In this document: positions 1-10,611 of the stretch, in pieces
How positions within the stretch are numbered: position 1 is the first letter of the stretch
Layout of the letters: every line of letters begins with the position of its first letter
Origin: a virus
Length of the DNA stretch: 64,000 bases
Strand: one strand, 5' to 3'
Virus record (IMG/VR): IMGVR_UViG_3300025168_000033
Span: 102,533 to 166,532 of that record
Notes under the pieces: model-generated
Told to the model about the DNA's origin: nothing
The model's input: the letters and a program-made list of their open reading frames with translations, nothing else
The model's database searches: none
Program-made: the position numbers and the translations under genes

Positions 1-2169
1 AGTACTACTAGCACTTCTACCACTTTGACCGCTACCTTGTTCTATAAATATCTTCCCATACATATTTATAGGATTTAATGTATGTCCACTAACAGTCATC
101 GAATCTCGTTTATCCCATAATGTAATAGCTGAGCCTCCGTTTTTGATTCCAGTAGAAGGAGAATAAATATTTAATTTTCCATAAGGATTTGGCGCATAAG
201 CATAAGTACTACCGGATCCTAAAGATGTATGTAGATTCATATCATCTTTAGGATCTTCAGTTTTACTTCCTAAATATAATGTAGATCTATCATTACCATC
301 GCCATTAAACATTATATCACTATAATGCTTTCCAATATTAGTATATTGATTTGTACCAGTATCAAATCCAGGAGAATTTGCAGTCAATTTAATACCACCT
401 GCAATATTTACTTTATCTGTTGTATATTTGGTTCTAGTATATGTAATACCAGATCCAAAATTAAATACTACTGGTTTAGTAGCAGGTGAGCCTGAATAAC
501 CTGGAACACCGTTAGGCAAACCAGATACCGTACCCCAAGTAAAATTATTTGCTGTAGTAGGAACGGTACTGTCATAACTACCATATATTGCCCCAGCAGC
601 ATCACTCGTAGTACCATTCCGTTTAACCTGCTGTATTGCAGTATAATTATTAATATCATATCCTAGAGCCATTCTTGGTCTTATAGAATCATTTCCACTT
701 CCAATAAGAAGAGTTTTATATTGTTGTCCACCAGCAGCAATATCACCGGTTAAAAAATTACTCGGCATACTATGTTTTCCAATAGTAACTCCTTCAAGAA
801 TATTATTATCATCCTGTAATTTTATTCTACCATCGTAACTTCTTATTGCAATAGGTTCTAATAATTTAGTCGAACTAGAACCTAAATCCGTTCCAGCTGC
901 AGTTGGTGTAAAACCAGTACTTGTTCTACTATCACCAGCAACATAAATTTTAAATTCACTTTCATACAATTCACCTTGCCCTGGTCGATTCATATGAATT
1001 CTCCAGCCAGCACCAGATTCTTCATTCTTCCAATAACTATCCCAAAGAATATTGCTACTTACTGCTTCACCACGACCCATAGATAAAGCACCATTTAAAA
1101 TTTTGACAGAATATTGCCAGTGTATACCTGGAGAAGTTGTTAAAGGATCCCCAATTTTTAATGTATTTCTTATTGCAGCTTCACCGCCACGAGTAATACG
1201 AAATTGTTCTACTAACGAAGAACCATTCAAAGTTGTATAATTTATTTTCGCTTCATCAAGAGTAAAATTCTCATCTCGAGTTCCAGTTAATAGCCTTAAA
1301 TTAATATCTCCGTTCGATTTTTCTGTTTGTATTCTTATAGTACCGGTTCCAGATGTGTCACCTACACTTATATTTGCATTTTGATTTTTTGCATTCAAAA
1401 ATACTTTTCCTGATGGTCCCTTTGCATTTAATGTAATATCTCCTTCAGATCCACTTATACTATCAGTTCTAGTACTATCAATAGTAAATCCTGATGCTCC
1501 TTTAAAAATATTTGCATACTTATTAAAATCTGGACTTCCGATAACTGCATCACCAGAAGTATATTCACCACCTAGTCCTAAATAAATACCGGCATTTAAA
1601 TTAGATTGCATTATTAATGCAGTTGGTTGCTCACTTGGACCAGGGGCATTACTAGCAGTTACAGCATCTTCTAAATGTCCAAAAACATGTACATTAACTC
1701 CGGCTTTATTTCCATCGTTAAACCCAAAGAAATCCGGCGTATTACGATCATTAAGAGGGGTGGCAATATCCGTTGCAACATATTCACCACCATTAAGAAC
1801 ACCTTGATATCTTTTTATATCTGCTGAAACTCCGTCAGCACCAGTATCTCCTTTGACACCTTTTATATTTATAGTAGATACCCAAGTTGAACCAGTATAA
1901 TTCCAAACAGTCCCACCAATATCTAATACTTTATCATTAGCTAATGAAGTACTTAAAAAAGTAGCACCACTTGTTCCACTAACATTGCTAGTATTCCATT
2001 GAGATCCTCGAACCCCGTTAGCACCATTAGGTCCTACGGGTCCTGCAATTCCAATAGGTCCTGGGGGTCCGCCTCCGCTCAATATTAATTGATCAAAGTT
2101 AAAATTAAGTTTTTCTATTGCCTGTGATAACGAATCCGATGAGATAAGTTCTTTAATTTGTATTGGCAT
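1..2169 (-). CDS. collagen-like tail fibre protein, C-terminus cut by window edge
   Basis: An open frame runs without a stop from an ATG at 2169 to the left edge (723 codons visible), so the protein is incomplete. After a helical N-terminus (MPIQIKELISS) there are Gly-rich collagen-like triplets at about residues 35-55 (GPPGPIGIAGPVGPNGANG), then long beta-rich sequence full of Gly, Thr, Asn and Ser. A short collagen-like rod followed by beta structure is typical of phage tail fibres. It lies 8 nt downstream of the 1593-aa virion gene, at the end of the tail cluster as read. Fibre role is inferred from composition and context; receptor and chaperone are unknown. Confidence 0.8.
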   Translation of the reverse strand, partial: MPIQIKELISSDSLSQAIEKLNFNFDQLILSGGGPPGPIGIAGPVGPNGANGVRGSQWNTSNVSGTSGATFLSTSLANDKVLDIGGTVWNYTGSTWVSTINIKGVKGDTGADGVSADIKRYQGVLNGGEYVATDIATPLNDRNTPDFFGFNDGNKAGVNVHVFGHLEDAVTASNAPGPSEQPTALIMQSNLNAGIYLGLGGEYTSGDAVIGSPDFNKYANIFKGASGFTIDSTRTDSISGSEGDITLNAKGPSGKVFLNAKNQNANISVGDTSGTGTIRIQTEKSNGDINLRLLTGTRDENFTLDEAKINYTTLNGSSLVEQFRITRGGEAAIRNTLKIGDPLTTSPGIHWQYSVKILNGALSMGRGEAVSSNILWDSYWKNEESGAGWRIHMNRPGQGELYESEFKIYVAGDSRTSTGFTPTAAGTDLGSSSTKLLEPIAIRSYDGRIKLQDDNNILEGVTIGKHSMPSNFLTGDIAAGGQQYKTLLIGSGNDSIRPRMALGYDINNYTAIQQVKRNGTTSDAAGAIYGSYDSTVPTTANNFTWGTVSGLPNGVPGYSGSPATKPVVFNFGSGITYTRTKYTTDKVNIAGGIKLTANSPGFDTGTNQYTNIGKHYSDIMFNGDGNDRSTLYLGSKTEDPKDDMNLHTSLGSGSTYAYAPNPYGKLNIYSPSTGIKNGGSAITLWDKRDSMTVSGHTLNPINMYGKIFIEQGSGQSGRSASST

Positions 2170-2177
2170 CTATTAAT

Positions 2178-5100
2178 TTATTTTTTTCTTAATAATACCT
2201 TAAGGGAAATTGAAGTTAATTTCCTTTCTTCTGGTATGTTATATATCAATTTAAAATTCAAATTAGAATTAACTAGATTCTGAGTTCTAAAGTTTCTTGT
2301 ATTTTGAAAACTATATATTCTTCTATCAGTATCATTAAGGCCTAATTCTAATAATTCAAAGCTATTGATATTATTTCTATATCGTAATTCACTTAATTCT
2401 ATTGTGTCTATAGAATATACTTTTAAAATATTTTGTTTAATATATGATTTGACATCATCATTTATAGTATCTTTTAATCCTGTTGATAATGCTGGATTAA
2501 CAAATGTAGTAAATACTGATGAAATATTATCACCTATTAAATATTTTTCTAAAGCCTTTTCAATATATACCCATAATTCAACTATTGGCGGATTATTAAA
2601 TGCCAAAGTAGTAGAATCATTATTTGTTCTTCCTGTATTTCCAGAAACTGTTGTATTTTCACCAGTATTTTGAATTCTACTTACAATATCAAAATCAAGA
2701 TCAGACGGTAAAAATAATTCTCTACCTCCTATTTTTGAATCATTAATATCTATATCATTGAATGATTCTAGCTCTATAGTTTCTGGAAGATTCATTATTT
2801 TAGATCCGTAAAAAGATCTTTTTTCAAGCATACTATGAGTACCTTTAATTTTTTTGAATGATGCCTTATCATCATATCTTAAGAAATAATCGTTGCTCCA
2901 ATTAGATAAAGTTGTATCAAAATCAAGATAATTAATAGCAATCTCATTAATCTTTGGATATACTGGATTGAATCCATCTATACGAGTAAGTTCAAGTAAT
3001 CCTTTAGGATTGTTTTCATTTACCTTATTATGATACATGTTTTTTATTTTTGCAAATCCTTCAGCGGCAGTATCAAATGTTACATTATCTATAATACCGT
3101 CGACCTTATCAGCAGCTATTCCTTGATTTGTTAATGCAGGTTTTAATGTAGTAACATCATTCTTATAGAATAAAACATCTTTAAATCTTGGCGTATAATT
3201 ACCATTATATCTTGTAATAGGAGCAACATAAGTTCTATTAAGAAATTCTAATGTAGATCCAATAGAATCCGATGTAGTAGAAAATGTTGTAGGTCTATTA
3301 AAATCTTCAATCGATCCAAATGTAGTTACTTTATTTTCCTGCTCAGGTTTTAATAGCTCAATTAAATATGAATTAGATTTAGCAGCTACGCCAGTAGAAC
3401 CAACGTCCCAGTATTCTATAACTGGATCTCCACTATTAATCTTATCAGCTATTGTTGCAAATGAGATATTATTCATCATTCGTTTATGTGCATTAAATCC
3501 ACCAGGATAAATTGGCGCAGTTGCAACTCTATTATTTAATGAAAGTGGTGATCCACTTGCCCAAATATCATTTGTAATATCAGTAGTAACACCACTAGTT
3601 TCAAGTTCAATAGTTTTACAAATAATAGAATTAGTATAAACTTTTTTAATTCCTTTATATGTAAGCTTATCACCTGAAAAATATGTAATAATAATATCAC
3701 CATATTCACCACCAGCACTTGCATTTATGTCATTTGAAAAATTTGGAATAGATTTATCGAGTCCATCAACTCTACTTAAACCTGGTATTTTAAGTAATCC
3801 AAAAAACGGATCTAATACATCTGTTATTCCATAACAATCTCGTGGTGATCTTGGATCTATTACTGTAAGGCTACCATAAATTTCTAATGTTCCTGATACT
3901 TCAATTGTTTTATATACTGTTGGATCATTTATATCCCCAGTAGCATATAATGCAGCTTTATCATATTTGTGATCTGCAGTATACAGTATTGTCCGATCAA
4001 AATATCTTGACGGTGTACTGGTTGCACTAGCACCTACTGTCGGTTCAAATAATTCATCCTCAAATCCAATACCAATTACAAAAGTTATATGCTTAAATGT
4101 ATCATTCTTAATAAATCTATATCTTAAATTCGAATCATCGTCAAATACAAGAACTGCACTAAATTTATAATCATTAAATTTGTCAGTTGCTTCAGTAATT
4201 ATATCATTAATATTAAATTTAATCTCTTGATCTGTATTACTTTTTTCAGATATTTTAACTTTAATTCCTCTAAAAAATGTTTCTGCAAAATTAGCAGTAT
4301 CACCACCACTAAATATCGAATATTTAAATTTAGTTGGAAATTCTACAGATCCAGCCTTATCTTGTGTGAAATATTCAAGAAATTTATCAACAGTTACATT
4401 ATATAAATCTACAAGATCTAATTCGCTATCAAAATAGCTATATGATTTTTTCTTTTCATCATCAGTCATATATGCAGGATAGCTCTGAAGATAGTACCAT
4501 TCATGTGTATAGAATTTTGGATCCTGATTAAATGCATTAAATGAAGGAGAAAAATTAGAATATCTAAATGCTTCAGATACATCAAATCTATAGTCGTTTT
4601 CTCTAACATCTTTACCTTGATCGTCATAAACCCATTTATTAATAAATGGAATTATTCGTGATTGAGTCGATAAATTAAGATTAATATTTTCATTTAATCT
4701 GTCATATTCATTAACATTATTTAATGTCATTTCACCGCTAAGTTCGTCAATATCACCAGCTAATTTAATAAATCCACCAGAAGTTATAAACTGTGAAGTA
4801 GGTCCTATTAATTTATTTATCGCTGTAACACCAGTACTTCCTATAGCAGCAGCTTCTTGATAAGCTAATAAACTTGTAGGATTTGAATCAACATCGTTAG
4901 TATAATCAGTATTATGGAAATCAAAATCGAAATCTTTTACTGGATACATACTTAAAAATCCAGTTCCATTTTCAACCGTATCATATAATGTAATTTTACG
5001 TCCGCTATTAATTGAAATTACTTGATCCGCATCTTCAATTTGAACAACTCGATATTTATCAAAGTCATTTAATTTTATTATATCAGATCCAAGAGGACCG

Positions 5101-6959
5101 AATGAAGGATTATCTAAATAATGATTTACACTTTTTATTTTACTCCATCCAGTCTGAGTTTTTAAATATTTATCAGTTGTAAGTACAACAATATCTTCAC
5201 TATTTACTACAACATAATTTTCTTTGGAATCTGTTCCGCCAGTAAAAGTCGTTTTTGCAACAAATCCTGTAGTTTCAAGAGCTGTTGATGGTATTACAGT
5301 TGAATAACTTGCGCCTATCGCTGGTACATAATCAACACCAAAAATATTTATTGTATCTGATGAATTTAATTTATATGATTGAATTTCTATTTTATTCCAA
5401 ATGGTATTAACAAATCTTGAATAAACAATAACTTTAGTTCCTACTTCAACTGCTCTAAAAATTTCACGATCACCATCTAATTTAATTATATTATTCAGTG
5501 CCTTTCTTAAAGCAATTGCCACCTGTTCTTTAGTTCCATTTAAACTATATGTTCTTCCAGCAATAGTACCAGCAGGTAATCCTGAAGTTGCTGTAACCGT
5601 ATGTGATAATACTGAATCTTTATGCGTACCATAATCAGAAGGATTATCATAAATTTCTTTTACTCTAATTTGATCACCGCTAAAAGGATTATTTGTTATA
5701 TCAATTATTGCATAAGGGCGACCATAATCTTTTGGTCTAAAAGCATCTATAGAATCAATAGGCTTGGAGAATCCTGTAAATGATTCCCAATTTACAGTTT
5801 TATCATCTATTCTTAATTGAGTGTTATCATCCCATAGACCACCGTTCTTTAAAGAATATAATTTTCCTGTTTTATCTTTTACAAATCCAAATCGTGGAAT
5901 ATTATCAAAATATTCATCTTTTGGAATAACTCCAGACTGTTTATCCAGATAGATTTTTATTCCATTTTCATTTGTTTGTATTTGGGATTCTATATTATCA
6001 GCATATCCAACAGTATCAGATTCCGGCTTTGGTAATTGAATAACTTCATTAGTCCTATCTGCAAATAATGCAGCCCCATTTAATTTAAATTTCCCAATTT
6101 CTTCTGCATTACAGTAGAATCCAAAATATCTATTTATTTCATATTTTTTTGCATCAACATCATCAAATAGAAATTCCATATTTAAGATATTTGCACATAC
6201 TATTCCGTTAGTTTGAAAACCATTTGTAATTAAATTTTCTATTTCCATGATTGTCTTATCACGAATTAAAAGATCCTCATACATGAATGCCTTTTTCTCT
6301 GTCATTTCACCTCTATCAAATGATATTCCGTTCCATGTGGTAAATTCATTTTTTACAAAATTTATATTTATAGGAGCTTCAGGAAACAATTCATCTTTTA
6401 CATGCCTTCTAATATATCTTCCAATATTTGTATTTTCTGTAAGGTCTATAATAGCATGAATTTTACTAGATTCTATAATATTTTTATAAAAATCATTATC
6501 AATACTAGTAGCAGTTGCTGTATATCCGACAGGATCTGGATTCTTAAATACTACGAAATAATCAGGGATATTAAGCGGTTCTAACCATAACGGCGCAAAT
6601 ACTGCAAATTCTTCATTATATAATTTTGAAATTTTTGGATATGCACCGGCGGAATAAGTCATATCATATTGTTCCTTAAAATTAGATTTAACAGATAAAC
6701 TATCATCTTTAATTACGGGTGAATATGCTATAGCTTTAGGGAATTTTCCTTTATCGTAAAAGTTAAAAAGATCTTGTGAATAACTTCCACCACTTACTTT
6801 AAAACCTTTGAATCTTGCATCCGATAATTCTTCAGCTTCATCAAATGATTCCAGAAAGATTTTATCTTTTGAATCTACTACAACTTTAATATTGGTAGTA
6901 AGCTTTGAATTAGTTCTAGTCATCCCAAAGCTTACTTTTTGTAAAATACGTTTAGCCAT
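2178..6959 (-). CDS. very large virion structural protein, probably baseplate or tail
   Basis: The gene encodes 1593 aa starting MAKRILQKVSFGMTRTNSKL. There is no signal peptide, TM segment or enzyme motif that I recognise. The protein is rich in Asp, Asn, Tyr and Phe with many beta-prone stretches and ends in a basic LKVLLRKK. It starts 2 nt after the 1210-aa gene stops, so the two are very likely co-translated. Its position behind the gp25/gp6/wedge genes supports a baseplate or tail-appendage role. The exact counterpart in model phages is not recognised; structural role is inferred from size and context. Confidence 0.72.
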   Translation of the reverse strand: MAKRILQKVSFGMTRTNSKLTTNIKVVVDSKDKIFLESFDEAEELSDARFKGFKVSGGSYSQDLFNFYDKGKFPKAIAYSPVIKDDSLSVKSNFKEQYDMTYSAGAYPKISKLYNEEFAVFAPLWLEPLNIPDYFVVFKNPDPVGYTATATSIDNDFYKNIIESSKIHAIIDLTENTNIGRYIRRHVKDELFPEAPININFVKNEFTTWNGISFDRGEMTEKKAFMYEDLLIRDKTIMEIENLITNGFQTNGIVCANILNMEFLFDDVDAKKYEINRYFGFYCNAEEIGKFKLNGAALFADRTNEVIQLPKPESDTVGYADNIESQIQTNENGIKIYLDKQSGVIPKDEYFDNIPRFGFVKDKTGKLYSLKNGGLWDDNTQLRIDDKTVNWESFTGFSKPIDSIDAFRPKDYGRPYAIIDITNNPFSGDQIRVKEIYDNPSDYGTHKDSVLSHTVTATSGLPAGTIAGRTYSLNGTKEQVAIALRKALNNIIKLDGDREIFRAVEVGTKVIVYSRFVNTIWNKIEIQSYKLNSSDTINIFGVDYVPAIGASYSTVIPSTALETTGFVAKTTFTGGTDSKENYVVVNSEDIVVLTTDKYLKTQTGWSKIKSVNHYLDNPSFGPLGSDIIKLNDFDKYRVVQIEDADQVISINSGRKITLYDTVENGTGFLSMYPVKDFDFDFHNTDYTNDVDSNPTSLLAYQEAAAIGSTGVTAINKLIGPTSQFITSGGFIKLAGDIDELSGEMTLNNVNEYDRLNENINLNLSTQSRIIPFINKWVYDDQGKDVRENDYRFDVSEAFRYSNFSPSFNAFNQDPKFYTHEWYYLQSYPAYMTDDEKKKSYSYFDSELDLVDLYNVTVDKFLEYFTQDKAGSVEFPTKFKYSIFSGGDTANFAETFFRGIKVKISEKSNTDQEIKFNINDIITEATDKFNDYKFSAVLVFDDDSNLRYRFIKNDTFKHITFVIGIGFEDELFEPTVGASATSTPSRYFDRTILYTADHKYDKAALYATGDINDPTVYKTIEVSGTLEIYGSLTVIDPRSPRDCYGITDVLDPFFGLLKIPGLSRVDGLDKSIPNFSNDINASAGGEYGDIIITYFSGDKLTYKGIKKVYTNSIICKTIELETSGVTTDITNDIWASGSPLSLNNRVATAPIYPGGFNAHKRMMNNISFATIADKINSGDPVIEYWDVGSTGVAAKSNSYLIELLKPEQENKVTTFGSIEDFNRPTTFSTTSDSIGSTLEFLNRTYVAPITRYNGNYTPRFKDVLFYKNDVTTLKPALTNQGIAADKVDGIIDNVTFDTAAEGFAKIKNMYHNKVNENNPKGLLELTRIDGFNPVYPKINEIAINYLDFDTTLSNWSNDYFLRYDDKASFKKIKGTHSMLEKRSFYGSKIMNLPETIELESFNDIDINDSKIGGRELFLPSDLDFDIVSRIQNTGENTTVSGNTGRTNNDSTTLAFNNPPIVELWVYIEKALEKYLIGDNISSVFTTFVNPALSTGLKDTINDDVKSYIKQNILKVYSIDTIELSELRYRNNINSFELLELGLNDTDRRIYSFQNTRNFRTQNLVNSNLNFKLIYNIPEERKLTSISLKVLLRKK

Positions 6960-6961
6960 TA

Positions 6962-9900
6962 CTATTTAGATATGTTTGGTTGACTGCTTAATGTAGTAGT
7001 CAAAGAATCATTCAAATCATTTATAGTATTTTGGAAAGATTTTACTGGTGTATCAGTTACATCTAAATTATTCGATTTATACTTAGCAGTAACAGTGACA
7101 TCAAAAGAAAACCGTTCATCTAATCCATAAAAGACATCGATTCCAAGTGTTTTATTATATATCAATTGATCCAGTTTCGCATTAAGTTTACCACCAACTA
7201 ACCCAAGTTCATCAGTACCATCACCAAAGAAATCAGTCATTCTATATTGAAATACTAGTGGAATACTTAAGCTTTTAGTATTTCCAAAGCTTATTTTCTT
7301 TGTTGATTTTGAACTGCTACCAGCAACACGACCAAATTCATGATCTTGCATCTTAGGAAAGAAGTAAGCACCACAGCTACGACCACCTAATAAATATTGA
7401 TCATTGCTATCAAATCCAGATTTAACACCTCGATTTAATGTGGTATCATAAAATAATGCTGCCTGTTTATTACCATTTGTTTCGGCATTATCTAATCGAG
7501 ATAATATAGTATTTCTGAATTTTATAGGGAATGCTGCTTGCATCAAAAGTGTAGAATATCCAGTAGCAAGGCCAGAATCATATCCTATCTCTTTTGCATC
7601 TATAGCAAAAAACGGATGTAATTTATGAACACCTAAAAGTATATCATAATTTAATATACCAGTTGTAGAATGTTCACTAAGTGCTTCATCTATAGTAGCT
7701 AATGTTGTAGAAGTACCAACCAATGGAGAAATCCAAAAGTTCGAACTACTTCTATCAAATGGCGTAGTTCCAACAGGATAATCAAATTTATCTTCTAAAT
7801 CATCTACGCTTGAAGCTGGTAATGTAGTAAAATTACCATTGGCGTCATTCGCTTTAGGCACACCTGTATCATCAATATCACTATATAGCGACGAAGTTCC
7901 GTCTATATTTGAATATCTAAAATTTATGAATTGTCCTAATGATTGAGAAGACTGAAATGGTAATTCAGACCTAACTGTAGCAAATGGATTAGGTGCTCCA
8001 GTAGTATTAGTAAGTTTCTCAGAAATATTTAATTTATCAATAAGCATAGGAACAACATCATATCTATCCTCAACATTATATGCCGAGTCATTACCGTTAT
8101 ATTTGTAATTTCCTTGTAGTGGATCAATAGTATTCCAAGATGCAATAGGTTTTCTATTAACAGGACCGAAGATTCTAGAATAAAGTTCCATTTCTGAAGC
8201 TCTTTCATTTTCAATAGTTAAGAAATATGTCTTGGTAATAATTACGCCTTTACTTATGCTTAATGCGGCTACTTCATCTTTATAGTTAGGCGCATTAATA
8301 TATAGTTTTCCATTATTTTCTGCACGATATTCATTACCACTTTCATCGATTATTCTAATATTAAGCTGGCCTTTAGTTCTTTCAATTAAATCTCTAACTA
8401 CTTGCAATTCGTCCTGAATTGACTTGATTTTTTCAAACATTGAAATAGGTGTTTGCTGTTCATCAACAAAACCAGAAGCTAATTCCAATCCGCTATGAGC
8501 AAAATACCGTCCGTTAGATTCAGTACTTTCTGATACGTGCCTATAAACACCTTTGGTTTCTAGATCCTCTTGTAATTCAATTCGTACACTTTCTTTAGTA
8601 GCTTCTTCTGTAATATCATCAACACTTATTTGTGATTCTAATTCATCAGGGAAATCTACACGAATAATTTCAGTATATGCAGATTTTGTAGGATTTGCAG
8701 GATATCCTGCTTCAGAAACAGATTTAATTCTAAATTCTATTCCTTCACCTCCTTTAATAGCAAGGTCTAATTGATTAATATTTACCGAATCTGAATTTTC
8801 ATTTTCTTCTACAACCCAACTTACCAATCCGGTATTAGGATCTGTAACTCTTTTTCTAACTGGAGTTTTAATTTCATTCCAAGTAGAAAATGAACCACGT
8901 CTTGTAGAGCCATCAGCCTCAGTAAATTCAATTTGATCAGCTGAATTAGCACCACCATCTTTTGTTACATATCTATATTGAATTTCAAATTGTACTACTT
9001 CCTGTGGTGTAGTTTGATTTGAAAATTTAGCATCAGGCAATGGCCAGAATCCACGTAATCTATATTTTGGTGTTGTACCCGTAATATTAGATTCAATTGT
9101 TTTTGTATTTATATCTCTTACTGAAGATGCATACAATTTTGAACGTGAACTTCTTTGACCTATAAGAGCATTTAATTCATTTCTATCCGCATCTCTTTCA
9201 ACTTTAGATTTATATTTTTTATTTCCTAGCTGAGATTGCTTTTTATTAATTGCAATATCAAATTGTGAAATTTCATTTTTAAGTTTTACCTTTTCAGAAT
9301 GTAATTTCTTGATTTCATCAATTATTGGCGTATCTGTAATGTGTCTATTAATTTGTGTTACTTTAAAATCTGTAGCTGTAATTAATGGTGAACTAGGTAT
9401 TTCTGCTAAAATAGAAGGCACTGTTCCTTCTTTAGCCATTGAAAAAAGAAATGCACCAAAATCTACAACATCATCTTTATAATACTGATCTAGTGTTCTT
9501 GTAGTATTTCCATCATCAATAGTTAAATCATTTGAAAAATATCCAACACCAGGCGACCAGTTAGTTGCTTTAATTTCTGAATCTGGATCGATTGGCTTTA
9601 TAAACATTACTGTTCTTTCATTAAAACCTACATTAACTTCTACAAGACTTGCAGCATTATTATCACCAAAGAAAATAAGATTATCATTTCCAATAGATAT
9701 TTTTTCAAATCCTTCAAGTAATTCAACAGAAACTGTAGAAGTTCCTTCGTCTATTGAAGTAATTTTATATCGTGTATTTCTTGATTCAGAATTAATTACA
9801 ATAGAATCATTGATTTTCAATTGTTGTGTATTAATATATCTTGAATCTCTATCTGAATATGTTAATTTATCTAGCTTAAATTTTAAATCACGTTTAGTAA

Positions 9901-10594
9901 TTTCCTCACCATTTTCCGTAACTGTTATAGGATTATCTAGAATTCTAATTACACTAAAAGTACCGTAAAATTTAAGGTCTCTTGGCGGAAGATTAATTAC
10001 ATCTTGATCTAAAAAGAATAATATTCCTTCCTGAAGTAATGAACTTAAAAATGTATCGTAATCCAGGTTTGATTTTCCTTGAAAATTCTTTTCAAAAAAA
10101 TCTAATTTTTTATCTGTATCTAATGTTAAAATATATCTTGCGGTTTCTACTCTTTCAGTATTTGATTTAATTTGAACACCAAAATCGAATGAAACAAAAA
10201 GTAAAGGATTTAAAAATGATTCAAAAAACCAATTTGCTCTTGATCCAAAAGATGTCGGCGTAGAAATAGTTTTAATATCATTAGCTTCCTTTTTTAATGA
10301 ATCCTGTAGAACTTTTCTAAAAGATCCGTCAGCTAATTGTAATACTGAATTTGAACTACCTAACCCTGAAAGAGACTCAACATTTTGATCAAGTCTTTCA
10401 ATTTGTGATTGTAATTTTCCAAATGATGGAATTACAACTTTTTTAATTACATTATTTTCATCAAGTATATCAATTTCTACAGTATCAGATTTAGATGAAA
10501 CTACATCAGATAACTTGTTAACTATTTCTAACCCGTTTTTCTGAACTTTAATAAGATCAGAAAGTAAAGTAGATAATGAATTTTTAGTAGGCAT
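6962..10594 (-). CDS. large virion structural protein with coiled-coil and FN3-like regions
   Basis: A 1210-aa protein. The N-terminus (residues 1-70) is helical and probably coiled-coil. A charged helix with KLHSEKVKLKNEISQFDIAINKK lies near residues 415-450. A later region has the spacing of fibronectin-III-like strands (QFEIQYRYVTKDGG, then GEGIEFRIKSVSEAGYPA). FN3-like modules are common in baseplate and fibre proteins. Genes on both sides are large virion-type proteins separated by 2-18 nt. It is probably a baseplate-periphery component; no specific homologue is recognised. Confidence 0.7.
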   Translation of the reverse strand: MPTKNSLSTLLSDLIKVQKNGLEIVNKLSDVVSSKSDTVEIDILDENNVIKKVVIPSFGKLQSQIERLDQNVESLSGLGSSNSVLQLADGSFRKVLQDSLKKEANDIKTISTPTSFGSRANWFFESFLNPLLFVSFDFGVQIKSNTERVETARYILTLDTDKKLDFFEKNFQGKSNLDYDTFLSSLLQEGILFFLDQDVINLPPRDLKFYGTFSVIRILDNPITVTENGEEITKRDLKFKLDKLTYSDRDSRYINTQQLKINDSIVINSESRNTRYKITSIDEGTSTVSVELLEGFEKISIGNDNLIFFGDNNAASLVEVNVGFNERTVMFIKPIDPDSEIKATNWSPGVGYFSNDLTIDDGNTTRTLDQYYKDDVVDFGAFLFSMAKEGTVPSILAEIPSSPLITATDFKVTQINRHITDTPIIDEIKKLHSEKVKLKNEISQFDIAINKKQSQLGNKKYKSKVERDADRNELNALIGQRSSRSKLYASSVRDINTKTIESNITGTTPKYRLRGFWPLPDAKFSNQTTPQEVVQFEIQYRYVTKDGGANSADQIEFTEADGSTRRGSFSTWNEIKTPVRKRVTDPNTGLVSWVVEENENSDSVNINQLDLAIKGGEGIEFRIKSVSEAGYPANPTKSAYTEIIRVDFPDELESQISVDDITEEATKESVRIELQEDLETKGVYRHVSESTESNGRYFAHSGLELASGFVDEQQTPISMFEKIKSIQDELQVVRDLIERTKGQLNIRIIDESGNEYRAENNGKLYINAPNYKDEVAALSISKGVIITKTYFLTIENERASEMELYSRIFGPVNRKPIASWNTIDPLQGNYKYNGNDSAYNVEDRYDVVPMLIDKLNISEKLTNTTGAPNPFATVRSELPFQSSQSLGQFINFRYSNIDGTSSLYSDIDDTGVPKANDANGNFTTLPASSVDDLEDKFDYPVGTTPFDRSSSNFWISPLVGTSTTLATIDEALSEHSTTGILNYDILLGVHKLHPFFAIDAKEIGYDSGLATGYSTLLMQAAFPIKFRNTILSRLDNAETNGNKQAALFYDTTLNRGVKSGFDSNDQYLLGGRSCGAYFFPKMQDHEFGRVAGSSSKSTKKISFGNTKSLSIPLVFQYRMTDFFGDGTDELGLVGGKLNAKLDQLIYNKTLGIDVFYGLDERFSFDVTVTAKYKSNNLDVTDTPVKSFQNTINDLNDSLTTTLSSQPNISK

Positions 10595-10611
10595 GTAAGG
10601 TTGTTTTTATT